This document shows, piece by piece, positions 1-10,545 of a DNA stretch of 64,000 nt. The stretch lies in contig JAPWDM010000004.1 in NCBI GenBank assembly GCA_035578155.1, positions 53,615,762-53,679,761 on the forward strand. The letters are read 5' to 3'. The DNA comes from Brachynemurus nebulosus. Taxonomy: Eukaryota > Arthropoda > Insecta > Neuroptera > Myrmeleontidae. The position numbers and the translations under genes are program-made. Each line of letters starts with the position of its first letter. Positions within the stretch are counted from its first letter, which is position 1. The notes below the pieces were generated by a model, which was not told the DNA's origin, did no database searches, and saw nothing but the letters and a program-made list of their open reading frames with translations.

Positions 1-580
1 GAGGCATTATCATTAATTATTTCTGTTTTGGATATAAGTGTAGCTATTTTACTTTTCAGTGGTTACCAAATTTAATTAAACGCCTCAAGCTTTTAGAAAT
101 TATGTTGCATATTGCTTCAAACTTCACTCAAAAGTTATTTTATTTTCTTTAGCCCACTTATAAATAAAAGCTTTTTCTTAAAAAACATTTTTTTTACTTT
201 ATTTTATTTTCTACTTTTTAGTCTGATTACAATTAATTTAAAAAAAAAATTAAAGAAGTATTTTTTTTACTTATATTTTAATCGGTTAATTTACCCTAAT
301 CAGACATAACTATGGAAACAAAAAATTGCAATGTAATATCAATGGACAATCTTTGACAATTCGAAATGTCAAAAAGTTGCATAGGACTAAAAATCAACAA
401 TTTTGGTTTGGGGCGAACTAGGGAAAAACTAATTATACAATATTGTATTGTCATCAAGGTTAGACACGTATGCAAAATTTGAAACCTGTAGCTCAATTAG
501 AACCTGTCTAAATTTTGATTCCAAGATTCGACCTAAACCAACATACTAACATAGCAAGTTAAATAAAAGCTTTTAATAAT
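1..580 (+). repeat. Foldback-type repeat arm, copy 1 (cut by window start)
   Basis: The first ~580 bases are the diverged reverse complement of about 28690-29265. Shared landmarks include the motif ACGCCTCAAGCTTTTA, the stretch around TTGCATATTGCTTC, and the AACATAGCAAGTTAAATAAA block near 550. In the second copy the sequence turns back on itself, so this is probably one arm of a foldback element whose other arm lies before the window. No coding sequence is visible. Confidence 0.75.
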
Positions 581-1322
581 TTGATGCAAAAAATGCACTC
601 CCTTGCATCCAAATCGCTTAAAAACGATTGACCATGACAATATTTGGTCACACGTTACTTTAAGCGTAAAACAGACACCACAATAACTGAAATAGGAAGT
701 TCTCCTAAGCTTATCGCATTCTCCAGCTCTAGTCTCATCTACCTCCACTGAAGAATGAAGTACTATTTCTAACTGAAAATTTATCAAGCCCAACTATATC
801 AATTTTCTATTATGTCTACAATTCCGTTGTGTACAAACCCGTTGTGTAGCATTCTACGCCGCATTTGCATCCGCAGCACAGTTGTGGATCTCTGATAACA
901 CATCCTGTACCTATCTAAAATAGTTTACCTCGGTAATAGTAAAAAACCTTGACGGATCTCAGATAAGATACCATAAATAATTATTAGTGAAAAAATTTTC
1001 AAAATCGATTCACTTAAAAATTTTTTTCCATGCATACATACATATTATGTTGTTTTGTTTCATATTTAATAATATTATATCATAATATAAATTTCAATTT
1101 CTTGCTTATTTAAAATTCAATTAAAAAAAATATCTTCATTACATAAGCTTAGAAAATCTGCTTAATTTTCGTTTTTCAACTTGAGACAGAACTATGCTAA
1201 TTATAATGCAATAAATGAGAAACAAAACTTTCTTTATAATACATATATGTGGATAGATTTCACTTGTTCTCACAAAATTCTTTAAAAAAAATGAAATATT
1301 TTCATATTTTATAAAGAATTGA

Positions 1323-1325
<3 letters not shown>
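581..1325. other. AT-rich stretch, nothing recognised
   Basis: No repeat seen elsewhere in the window and no credible coding frame. It holds only short AT-rich frames with frequent stops. Confidence 0.5.

Positions 1326-1417
<92 letters not shown>
1326..1417. repeat. (TA)n microsatellite
   Basis: About 46 uninterrupted TA units. It lies just upstream of the Helentron-like element copy 1. Confidence 0.98.
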
Positions 1418-1419
<2 letters not shown>

Positions 1420-1429
1420 TACTTATTAG

Positions 1430-1982
<553 letters not shown>

Positions 1983-2217
1983 AATCTTAACGTTGCAATA
2001 AGTAGCAATTTACACTACTACTGCTTTAGTCTGTTACTGACTGCCGTGGTGTTCACGTCAAAATAAAAATTATGTTTCTTAATCAACTCGTGAAATTTAA
2101 ACAGAAAAAAATATGAAGTGTGTCGTATTCAAGTGTAAAAATTCTATTGAATAAAAAATTTCTCAAAATAAAGAGGTATCTTTCTTAAAATAAAATTTTT
2201 TTTTTAAAAACCGACTT

Positions 2218-2394
2218 CAAAAAGTAATAAATAATTAATAGCACGTATTTTGAAGTCAGGCGTAAAAGCGTGCTATAAAAAATTGCGATCGGATGTGCTT
2301 GCAAAATTGATGAATTCTCGTGGATCTACATCTTTATACTACGCTTTTACGCCTGACTTCAAAATACGTGCTATTAATTATTTATTACTTTTTG
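2218..2394. repeat. 54-bp perfect inverted repeat with 69-bp loop
   Basis: The arms 2218-2271 and 2341-2394 are exact reverse complements (e.g. GCACGTATTTTGAAGTCAGG in the left arm). Confidence 0.95.
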
Positions 2395-2420
2395 AATACA
2401 ATAGACTCTCTATTGCAATA

Positions 2421-2799
2421 CAGTAGACTCTCGTTAATTCAAACCTGCGATAATTCGAAACTCTCTGTAATTCAAAGGTATCACGAGTTCCCTACAAAAT
2501 CTCTTTATATTTCGAACTAAAACAATACATTTTTATACACTTGGTAATTCGAACGAAAAAATCATTGCTACGTAACAAAACGACACGTTAATTCGAACTC
2601 ATCGGCGTCAAACACTCGACAATTCAAAGTTGCATAGAGAAAGAGACAGAAAGATTGTAAGTACATTTTGAGACAAGTTCAAGTCCATTCATCGCAAATG
2701 CTTAAGAAATTAAAATTGTTACCTGCGATAATTCGAACTTCTCTATAATTCGTAATATTTTAAGAGTCCCTCGAGTTTCGAATTAACGAGAGTCGACTG
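2421..2799. mobile_element. TA-flanked MITE (Tc1/mariner-pogo type)
   Basis: Starts CAGTAGACTCTCGTTAATT and ends with the reverse complement of CAGTCGACTCTCGTTAATT, with TA on each side (2419-2420, 2800-2801). The motif TAATTCGAA recurs near both ends. TA duplication and CAGT termini fit the Tc1/mariner superfamily, pogo/Tigger-like. Non-coding, 379 bp, nested inside the larger composite element. Confidence 0.85.
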
Positions 2800-3140
2800 T
2801 ATTTTATTTGGTTTTTAAATTTTTTTCTTAAATTACAAATCTCATACGTTTAGGTAGAATAGCTTCCAAAATATCAGGGTCCAAAAATTATAATTTTGCC
2901 CACGCACTGACTTTTCTTAGAAAATTTGGAACATACCTAGTGTTTAAAGTACGTAGTAAATTACTAGGAAAATGAAAAATCGATGAAAATCAACCAATTT
3001 TTCAGGTTATCAAAGAATTTTTTTAAACTAGGTAGTTACTGACAGAAAATTAATTTTAGGATAATTGGATCAACATAAATTAATAAAAAAATATGTTACT
3101 ATTGTTTTAAAGTAAATAAAGTAAACAATTTTACATAGGT

Positions 3141-3424
3141 GGGGCTCAGTGGAAAAGTGGTACAAGTGTATATTGCTGATACTGACTTATTGAATTTGAC
3201 ATATTATGGAATGATAGTTATCATTCCATAATATGCTAAATTCAATAACTTAGTATCAGCAATATACACTTGTACCAGTTTTCCACTGAACCCCTCATAC
3301 ATGTACAAGTGAATATTGCTGATACTGAGTTATTGAATTTAGCGTATTATGGAATTATAATTATCATTCCATAATACGTTAAATTCAATAATATACACTT
3401 GTACCAGTTTTCCACTGAGCCCCT
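3141..3424. repeat. Two tandem imperfect hairpins
   Basis: Hairpin 1 spans about 3141-3294 with its centre near 3217. Hairpin 2 spans about 3304-3424. Both use the same arm sequence (GGGGCTCAGTGGAAAA, ACAAGTGTATATTGCTGATA, TTATGGAAT). Tandem duplication of a palindromic MITE is the simplest explanation. Confidence 0.85.
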
Positions 3425-3660
3425 TATACATACAAATTTTAAAATTGCCATAATTATTCATATTATTGAAAATGGTTAAAAAATTACTCGACCAATGTTA
3501 ATAAAATTTTTTTGGGACCACCTGGAGAGCTTTATCTACTAATCAAAAAAAGAATGGTGTAAATTGGCCCAGAAATGTGGGAGAAATCGGTGTACATACA
3601 TAAAAAAAAAAACATACGGGTTGAATTGAGAACCTCCTCGTTTTTGAAGTCGGTTAATAA

Positions 3661-4592
3661 ATAAATTTATTTTTAATTGTTGATTAGTTGTCAAATAGGT
3701 CGATCATCATAGTATATAGTATGTCGCCATCATAGTATGCGAACTGCACATATCATCATCAAAATATATTACTAACACATTTGTATATTCGTGTCCATAT
3801 ATCGTGTGTTTTGATCGTATTTGTGCTGTTACCTCACTCATTGATTACAGTGGGCACAGTTTGGTAGACATTCTAGTTTGACCCCTTGAGTACAATTTTT
3901 GATCGATTTTTTAATCAATGTATTTGCATTTGTAATTGGAAACATGCAAAATAAAAGTAGTTCTTCATTACAGAAGAAAATTTTCCACTTAAATTTTATA
4001 AATAATTTACGTAAAAAACAATTTAATTATCACATAAAATGTGTAAACGATAGTCGCAAATTCCATAAAAGAAACATGATGTTTTTGTTTAACTATATAC
4101 ATAATATATATAGTGGTTTGCTTGGCTGCATTTGACCGATACTATTGCGCTGCAATGGCCACCTAATTATCATTTTTATTACATATTTAGGTGTATAGCT
4201 GTGTATACATATGTATGTGTTTATTACTTGTCTGGTTTTGTGTGTGTATTTGCGTACTTATTCGCGACATACGGGTGTTGTAAATTTCTTTGTTTACCAG
4301 CAATAATTTTAATTATAATGTATTTACTTCAAATAAATTTCAGTTGATTCATTGGTCTTTTCTTTGAAATCATCATCAACTGCAATCCGGTGTAGTTATA
4401 TACATAATATATGTATGTATATACATATATATGTTCATAAAATGTTTGTTTTTAAGATTACATATTGTAAATAACACTAGTCAACAAAAAATTTTTTTTG
4501 TCCCAAAGGGCTTAATGCCTGATTTTTACAGTATTTTGTATGTTGAATCAAAAAATGGAAACAGTTTTTTCCCATCACAGAAGGTTTTGTTG
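3661..4592. other. AT-rich stretch, no gene recognised
   Basis: Two short plus-strand frames (3899-4135 and 4132-4347) overlap at their ends but show no recognisable domain and have AT-rich composition like random sequence. I do not call a gene. Confidence 0.4.
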
Positions 4593-4623
4593 TGGCAATC
4601 CAGTAAATATATTAATATATTTA
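4593..4623 (+). repeat. 31-bp direct repeat, left copy
   Basis: Matches 5432-5462 exactly and flanks the large palindrome. It may be a target-site duplication or a by-product of palindrome formation. Confidence 0.9.
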
Positions 4624-4765
4624 CAACAATATTTTTTTTTTTGGGATATATAAATTTCACGAAGAATTTTTTCAACCTTCTCCCAAATTGCGTGGACTAG
4701 CTTTATAGAAGGATGGACATAATGAAACCAATATCTTCTATTTCATAGCTTTTCTTTATTAAAAT

Positions 4766-4808
4766 TGCCAAAATATTTTCGATATGTTTAATATCATCTT
4801 CAGTGGCA
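4766..4808 (-). ncRNA. Hammerhead-ribozyme-like fold (left palindrome arm)
   Basis: Exact mirror of 5257-5299: helix I TGCCA/TGGCA, core CTGAAGA, helix II GATAT/ATATC, GAAA, then AATATT with UUU before helix I. One extra base lies between the core and helix II relative to the canonical hammerhead. Activity unknown. Confidence 0.45.
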
Positions 4809-5256
4809 GAAATTATCTAAATTTCAGATTGTCATTCTTGGATAACAACCAACCATACCAACAATCCATTAGAACAATTTAACTAGTTTTTTTGCATTTC
4901 ACATGGAAATTTGTCAATCGAAAAAATTTTTTATAAAATAATTACTTTAATTTAAAACAATTAAAAAAGTCAAACATATTTAAAATGTAAAATCAAAAAA
5001 AAAAAAAAAAAAAAAAAAATAAAAAAATAAAAAAAAAAAAAAAATAAAAAAAAATTTTTTTTTTTTTTTTGATTTTACATTTTAAATATGTTTGACTTTT
5101 TTAATTGTTTTAAATTAAAGTAATTATTTTATAAAAAATTTTTTCGATTGACAAATTTCCATGTGAAATGCAAAAAAACTAGTTAAATTGTTCTAATGGA
5201 TTGTTGGTATGGTTGGTTGTTATCCAAGAATGACAATCTGAAATTTAGATAATTTC

Positions 5257-5299
5257 TGCCACTGAAGATGATATTAAACATATCGAAAATATTTTGGCA
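5257..5299 (+). ncRNA. Hammerhead-ribozyme-like fold (right palindrome arm)
   Basis: Helix I is TGCCA (5257-5261) with TGGCA (5295-5299). The core CTGAAGA is at 5262-5268, then one unpaired T, helix II GATAT/ATATC (5270-5274, 5280-5284) and GAAA at 5285-5288. Helix III is the palindrome AATATT, and the cleavage-site triplet would be TTT ending at 5294. Short palindromic helix III is a known feature of Penelope-associated hammerheads. The extra base after the core is non-canonical, so this may be a relic. Confidence 0.45.
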
Positions 5300-5431
5300 A
5301 TTTTAATAAAGAAAAGCTATGAAATAGAAGATATTGGTTTCATTATGTCCATCCTTCTATAAAGCTAGTCCACGCAATTTGGGAGAAGGTTGAAAAAAAA
5401 TTCTTCGTGATATTAATATATTTACTATATA

Positions 5432-5462
5432 TGGCAATCCAGTAAATATATTAATATATTTA
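5432..5462 (+). repeat. 31-bp direct repeat, right copy
   Basis: Exact copy of 4593-4623, on the far side of the palindrome. Confidence 0.9.
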
Positions 5463-5508
5463 ATATATAATAATTAATACAAATTTACTCGGATCCAGGT
5501 TTGGTACA

Positions 5509-5821
5509 TTAAAAGCTAGTTGTAAAAGATTTTTTTAAATATTTTGCTTCTGGCACATCTCTTTTGAGAGTCCAGCAGTAGTTAGTTCAGCATTCTTGCA
5601 TTCCATTTTCCCTGGTAAATTTTTTCGATACCTGAAATAACTGGTTGAAGCCGTTCTCCATGTTCACTACTTATATACCCTAGCTTCTGCGAAAAAGAAA
5701 GAAACTGGATTTTGAGTGACATGTTGCAACCCAAATCACTGTATGCTTTCAGTATAATTATATAGTCCACATATTTTTTGTAATTGTCGGGTTTATATCG
5801 TCCTAATAAATATTTACCCAC
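5509..5821 (-). pseudogene. Fragment of a repeat-associated arthropod protein family
   Basis: The minus-strand frame 5821-5582 encodes 79 residues including LGCNMSLKIQFL, EHGERLQP and KIYQGKW. It ends in a premature stop. A one-base shift just downstream restores YCWTLKRDVPEAKY, which runs to a stop at 5509-5511. I recognise this combination (GCNMSLK..FL, EHGER, YQGKW, YCWTLKRD) from a large, functionally uncharacterised protein family found in many copies in arthropod and some other invertebrate genomes. The family assignment is from memory. The usual histidine-rich segment after FL is diverged, the N-terminal part is missing and the frame is broken, so it is a relic. It lies 47 bp beyond the palindrome's flanking repeat. 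Its function, possibly transposon-linked, is unknown. Confidence 0.6.
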
Positions 5822-6034
5822 ATTTTTTATATAAATTCAGGCTTCTTTTTCTAATCATTACGTCTGCTTTCGAAATTATCATATTTTACCAATTTTTTTA
5901 TCTGTAGGCTTACAAAAATGCTTTTTTGATTTTAGCATCACTAAGTTTGGGGAAATTCCCTTTTAAATATAAAAACCTTGTCCATTCTTATCAATAGCTT
6001 TCATTCTTGTCGAAAATGAGTATCTCCTATATAC

Positions 6035-6255
6035 TAGCGGAGTGACTAAGCGTGCTTAGGCCCTGGCACGTCGACTGGTAGGTCGAATGTTCGAACTTCG
6101 CGACCGGCTTTGCTTGTGAAGGCTTTCTGCAGTTTCCCATCGCAACTCCAGATGACTATCGGCATAGTTCTTTAAGAAGACGGCTGCAGAGGCATACCTG
6201 CCAAATCCCAGCCCCGCCACTACTTCCCCCATCCTCCACACACACAATATATTTC
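6035..6255 (+). mobile_element. tRNA-derived SINE, copy 1
   Basis: The GC-richer head contains GTTCGAAC (near 6090), a match to the RNA polymerase III B box, about 50 bp after a tRNA-like GCGGAGTGACTAAGCG. The body (GGCTGCAGAGGCATACCTG, CCAAATCCCAGCCCCGCC) recurs in the interrupted copy at 51060-52112. It ends in a CA-rich tail. The tRNA origin is inference from the box motifs. Confidence 0.6.
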
Positions 6256-7584
6256 GACTTTAATATAAAAACTAGGTGGAGAAGTTAGTTAAGGCTAGGT
6301 TAGTTTAGTTAGTTTTGACCGGTTAAGAGTTTTGACTGTAACATCTATCTGATTTTATTAAAGACAGTATCGAATAAAATTATATTTGAAAGTAGGTAAA
6401 TATAGGAAAAGTTTTATAGTAATCTTGGAATTTTGAAAAAAATAGTCCTTATATTATACACCAAAAGACTAAAGTATGACTTTTAATCTCAAGTGTGAAG
6501 TTTGTTGCCAGAGGACCTTTACAGGCAACAATTCACTCGAGTAATAAAAAAAACTCATATGGCGTACCCTTGGCGTATATACTATTTTTTGCAATTCCGG
6601 ATAATTTATAACTATAAAAAAGGGAAATGTTTAAAGGGAATTTAAATGTTATTTAAATTGTATAAAAGGAGAGTATAATATGAAAGCAGACATGTCTTGG
6701 ATATTTTTAAATAAATTATTATCTTACACAATAGCTGCGTTCCGGCAACATAATTTGGAACGGTTCTGATACGACACAACGTGCATATTATCAGTTTGGT
6801 GTATTGTTTCATGAAGTTTTAAAAACAAATTTATATATAAAGAAAATGACTCATTTCAAAAATAAAGTTCTGACACATATAAAAGATATTATAATTTCTA
6901 CTATCCTTTTTCAATATATTAGATAGTAGATCTTGTAAGAGATAACTATATTACAAGTTTTTCTAATACATAAGTTTATGAGAATGAGTCATTTGCAGTT
7001 GTCATTGGTTTCTCTATACATGTGCGTATCGTAAAATTCAATTAATAAATAACAAAAAAATTCTGAAATTATTTAGATACATTTTTTGGAAAATAGATGT
7101 GAAAATTTTCTTCTCACATACCACGTCATGTTGGATATAATTAGAAAGAGCGTTTGCAGTGAACTGAAGTTTCTTATCTAGTTCTAACCACGAAACTCTT
7201 ATAAATTCGTCTTTTCTGTCATTACGTTTGGTCTACCACACTTAATCACTTTGTTTTAGTATTAAATAAAAGCAAACAATATTTTATTCCGAGGATTCTA
7301 GCTACTGGACTACGAAATCCTAGCTTAATGCTTGTCTAGCACGCACTTCCCAAATATTTTAACAATGTAACACTACCTTTAAGTTTCGACCAAAACATCT
7401 TAACTTTTACTTATGCCTCTTTCTATTATTTTTATTATTATTATTTTGCTATTTCTTTTAAACTAATTAAATTTCTGAATAAAACGTAGACTATACATTT
7501 CCCTTAAAGATCATATTTCAGTTTGGCATATTTTAGCTTGTTTTTTTTTTATTAATCGATATTAAAACTGAAATGTTGAAAATT
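6256..7584. other. AT-rich stretch, no gene recognised
   Basis: No coding frame above background and no match to other parts of the window. Confidence 0.4.
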
Positions 7585-7758
7585 ATAAAGCAGTCTCCAC
7601 ATTCTCGCCGAAATAGGACGAGGTTCCTCGTTGAAGTTCCTCGTTGAGGTTGGCCGAGGCATATGAATAGCATTAAAACACCAACCGCGAGACACAACGA
7701 AATGACCCTCTGCATTCTCGTTTCGTCCAACCTCGGCGAGAATGTGGAGACTGCTTTA
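7585..7758. mobile_element. MITE, AAAGCAG family copy 1
   Basis: TIRs AAAGCAGTCTCCACATTCTC and its reverse complement at the other end, with TA flanks. Internal GTTCCTCGTTGA units and the GACGAGG motif are shared with the copy at 36402-36552. Markedly GC-richer than its surroundings, and non-coding. Confidence 0.85.
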
Positions 7759-8290
7759 CAATTTGTGTGCAAGTATTTCCGGAGGCGACCTTATTTTATT
7801 ACAAAATTGAATTACGCACTATATATACAGCTTTTCTAGATACACACTAGAACGTACTTTAAATAAAGAAAAAGAATTATAAACTACATATTATTAGACC
7901 ATTATTATAATTACTTATACATGCACATACAATCTGAAAAAAAATATAAAATGGTTTTTAATCTCTTTTTCTCTAACTGAGATAAATTAATTCAATCAAT
8001 CTTATAACAGTGTACGTACGTATGGTTGATATTTTATTAAAAATTGATTACGGATAATGAAAGACGTAAATGCCGGAATTTATTTATAATTAATCAATTT
8101 TATCTTTTAAGATCAATCAACATTATTTGACCGGACGGACACACGTATGGACAACTATCTCTGTATACCTATATACTTTTATTAAGTTTATACTAGATAT
8201 TATCAATAATAGTGTATGTACCTAGTGCCTACATAGAAAATTATACATCACTATTAAATAATTCAAATAAAAATATGTAAGTAGATATAG
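7759..8290. other. AT-rich stretch, nothing recognised
   Basis: No repeat partner or coding signal seen. Confidence 0.4.
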
Positions 8291-8291
8291 A

Positions 8292-9887
8292 CGAGGTGCT
8301 AGGTGACATTGAGTATGCATGAAAGAGATATAGAATTTGAGTTTTGATTATTATTAGGGGGTCTTAGGTGAGTATGAAAACCCATGTTGTCGACCTCTAG
8401 GGTGGTCGACAAATCGGAGGGAAGGAAAAAGTTGTCGAAAAAGCCGATCGGGAGACCGCTTATATCTTGCTTATTATTAATCATAGAGTGATAATTTTTT
8501 TTTAATTTGTTTGCAATGAAATGATGTAAAATTTATGTCATATGAAAATTTTTGATATACCTACCTAATGGTTTTCGTGTAAAAAAATGAAAATAGAAGG
8601 CAACGTTAAAATTTAGTATTTTTAGTATACACAGCAAATCAAAAGTATAAAAAAGTCAAAAATCTCAGCGGGAAAGCATTTTTGGGATAAACGATGAGGA
8701 CAAAAGTTTCACTATTTGTTACGGCGCATCCGATGATGACCTTCATCTTGACCTCAAAGTCAAGGTTTAAGGTCATATGAAGATCAAGTCCGTTTTTTTT
8801 TAATGGAAACCCCCACTTTTGACTCCGGAAATGGAAAGAGCGGAAAATTCTGCATCCAAGTATGACTTTGACCGTGATCTCAAGGTCAACGATCAGGGTT
8901 AATTAAAGAGCAAACCCAAACTCTTAAATTTAACCATTATTATCTGTTTTCATTTCTTTACACGAAAACTGTTAAGTATATCAAAAGTTTGCATATTACA
9001 TAAATTTTAGATCATTTCATTGCAAACAAATAGAAATCATCACTCTACGGTCAATTATAAGCAAGATATAAACGAATTCCCAATCGGCTTATTCTACAAA
9101 TTAACCCCCTTCCTCACCAATTTGTTGATCACCCTAGAGGTCAACGACATGCGTTTTCATACTCACCTAAGACCCCCTAATAATAATCAAAAGTCAAATT
9201 CTATACCTCTTTCAGTGCGTACTTAATGTCAGCTAGCGCCTAGGCAGTAAAAATCAGCATTTGCCCTTGAATTGACCCTGATCGTTGACCTTGAGATCAC
9301 TATCAAGGTCATATTCGGATGCAGAATTCTCCGCTCTTTCCATTTCAAAAGTGGGGTCAAAAGTGGGGGTTGCCATATAAAAAAACGGATTTGACTTTGA
9401 TATGACCTTGAACCTTGACTTTGAGGTCAAGGTGAAGGTCCTCATCGGATGCGCCGTAATAAATGGTAAAAATTTGTCTTCATCGTTTATCCCAAAAATG
9501 CTTTCCCGCTGAGATTTTTGACTTTTTTGTATTTTTGACTAGCTCTGTATACTAAAAATACTTAAATTTTAACGTTGCCTTCTATTTGCATTTTTTTTAC
9601 ACGAAAACCGTTAGGTATATCAAAGATTTGCATATGACATAAATTTTAGATCATTTCATTGCAAACAAATTTAAAAAAAATTATCACTCTACGATTAATA
9701 ATAATAAGCAAGATATAAGCTGTCTCCCAATCGGCTTTTTCTGCAACCTTCCCCCTTCCCTCCGATTTGTCGACCACCCTAGAGGCCAATGACATGGGTT
9801 TTCATACTCACCTAAGACCCCCTAACAATAATCAAAAGTCAAATTCTATAACTCTTTCATACATACTCAATGTCACCTAGCACCTGA
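8292..9887. mobile_element. Foldback element with ~620-bp arms
   Basis: The left arm (8292 to about 8925) is the diverged reverse complement of the right arm (about 9262-9887). Outer ends are AGGTGCTAGGTGACATTGAG and its complement. A third partial copy in right-arm orientation (about 8963-9242) separates them. Arms carry TGACCTTGA/TCAAGGTCA motifs. No transposase frame is present; frames of 61-68 codons inside the arms are shared only because the DNA is repeated. Confidence 0.88.
8880..9411. promoter_or_regulatory. Cluster of TCAAGGTCA (nuclear-receptor-like) sites
   Basis: Exact TCAAGGTCA on either strand at 8880-8888, 9286-9294, 9303-9311 and 9403-9411, with several one-mismatch neighbours. 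The motif fits the extended half-site bound by monomeric orphan nuclear receptors such as FTZ-F1 or ERR (established knowledge). Any function here is speculation, since the sites sit in a transposon. Confidence 0.35.
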
Positions 9888-10070
9888 GCTAGCTTATAAT
9901 TATTATGTATGTAATGCCGGGTGAACCAAGTCAAGAAGTATTTACTTCCAATGAAATGCGTCCAATAAGAGTATTATTTAACAAGTGCAGTAAGTTGCAT
10001 ATTTCACACCAGCAAAAAATTTACGAAACACTCGCGCTGTGCTGAAAACATACCTACGTCCATTATTCTA

Positions 10071-10214
10071 TACAGGGTGTCAGAGAAATAAGTGAGGTTC
10101 TTTTGAGGGGTGACTCATAGCACCCTGTAGACACTAAAACGGCAGGAATTTTTTCGGAATTAACAGTCGCGTCACCCCTCAAAAGGATCTCACTTATTTC
10201 TCTGACACCCTGTA
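10071..10214. mobile_element. Small MITE, CAGGGTGTCAGAGAAATAAG termini
   Basis: Arms of about 42 bp (TACAGGGTGTCAGAGAAATA and reverse complement) around a ~60-bp loop. Flanking TA suggests a Tc1/mariner-type insertion. Confidence 0.85.
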
Positions 10215-10220
10215 TATATT

Positions 10221-10545
10221 TTAACCCTCGATGACTAAAATCAGTGTTACTCTGTAACTAATCATTCCACTCATAGACTACGAATTAAAAACTAGTATAT
10301 TTTTATATTTCCTTTATTTATTTCAAACAAATTAGCGTAACTTAAAAAAAAAGTATTGTAATATTTCAATTAAAAATAGATTATCGTTTGCGCATTCTTG
10401 GCAGATGTTAAAAGTGCGCTCTCCACAAATAGCCTTGTTGCAGTAGTTGCAAACGTATTTTGTCATTCTGTTTCTTAAAAAAAAGAGAAAGTACAAATTC
10501 TGCATTCTTGAGTTCCTGGGTCATTAAAAAATATTTAGGATAGTA
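10221..10545 (-). pseudogene. piggyBac-like transposase C-terminal remnant with terminal repeat
   Basis: On the minus strand, about 10485-10380 encodes YVCNYCNKAICGE followed by FNICQECA. This is the CxxC, C, CxxC spacing of the cysteine-rich zinc domain that ends piggyBac transposases. Just upstream, in a shifted frame, is ECRICT, which would supply the first CxxC; the shift lies in a T-run, so the gene is broken or was spliced. A GTGAGT and a pyrimidine-rich tract ending CAG also flank this interval. About 150 bp beyond the stop, the strand ends in a plus-strand TTAA plus CCCTCGATGAC at 10221-10235, fitting a piggyBac end (TTAA target, CCC terminus). The catalytic core and other terminus are absent. 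Family call moderately confident. Confidence 0.6.

Larger units (their letters stand above)
2209..3655. mobile_element. Composite element with 15-bp terminal inverted repeats
   Basis: The left end AACCGACTTCAAAAA (2209-2223) and the right end TTTTTGAAGTCGGTT (3641-3655) are perfect inverted repeats. Just inside the right end is GAATTGAGAACCTCCTCG. From memory, this end is very like an abundant repeat of lepidopteran genomes, which I cannot verify here. The interior is a patchwork of a 54-bp hairpin (2218-2394), a TA-flanked MITE (2421-2799) and two tandem hairpins (3141-3424). No transposase frame is visible. Confidence 0.65.
4658..5409. repeat. Near-perfect palindrome, ~337-bp arms
   Basis: The left arm (4658-4994) and right arm (5071-5409) are reverse complements. 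I see no substitutions, only a 2-base difference in one A/T run. The centre is an A-tract (4995-5054) running into a T-tract (5055-5070). Each arm holds a hammerhead-like fold resembling those of Penelope-like element termini. The arms are probably two inverted copies of a retroelement terminal segment joined tail to tail at poly(A)/poly(T). An assembly fold-back artefact is also possible, given the lack of arm divergence. Confidence 0.95.

Noticed and set aside
8299..9445. Frames of 61-68 codons in the foldback arms
   Set aside because: They overlap the inverted arms and diverge between copies with stops; not coding.
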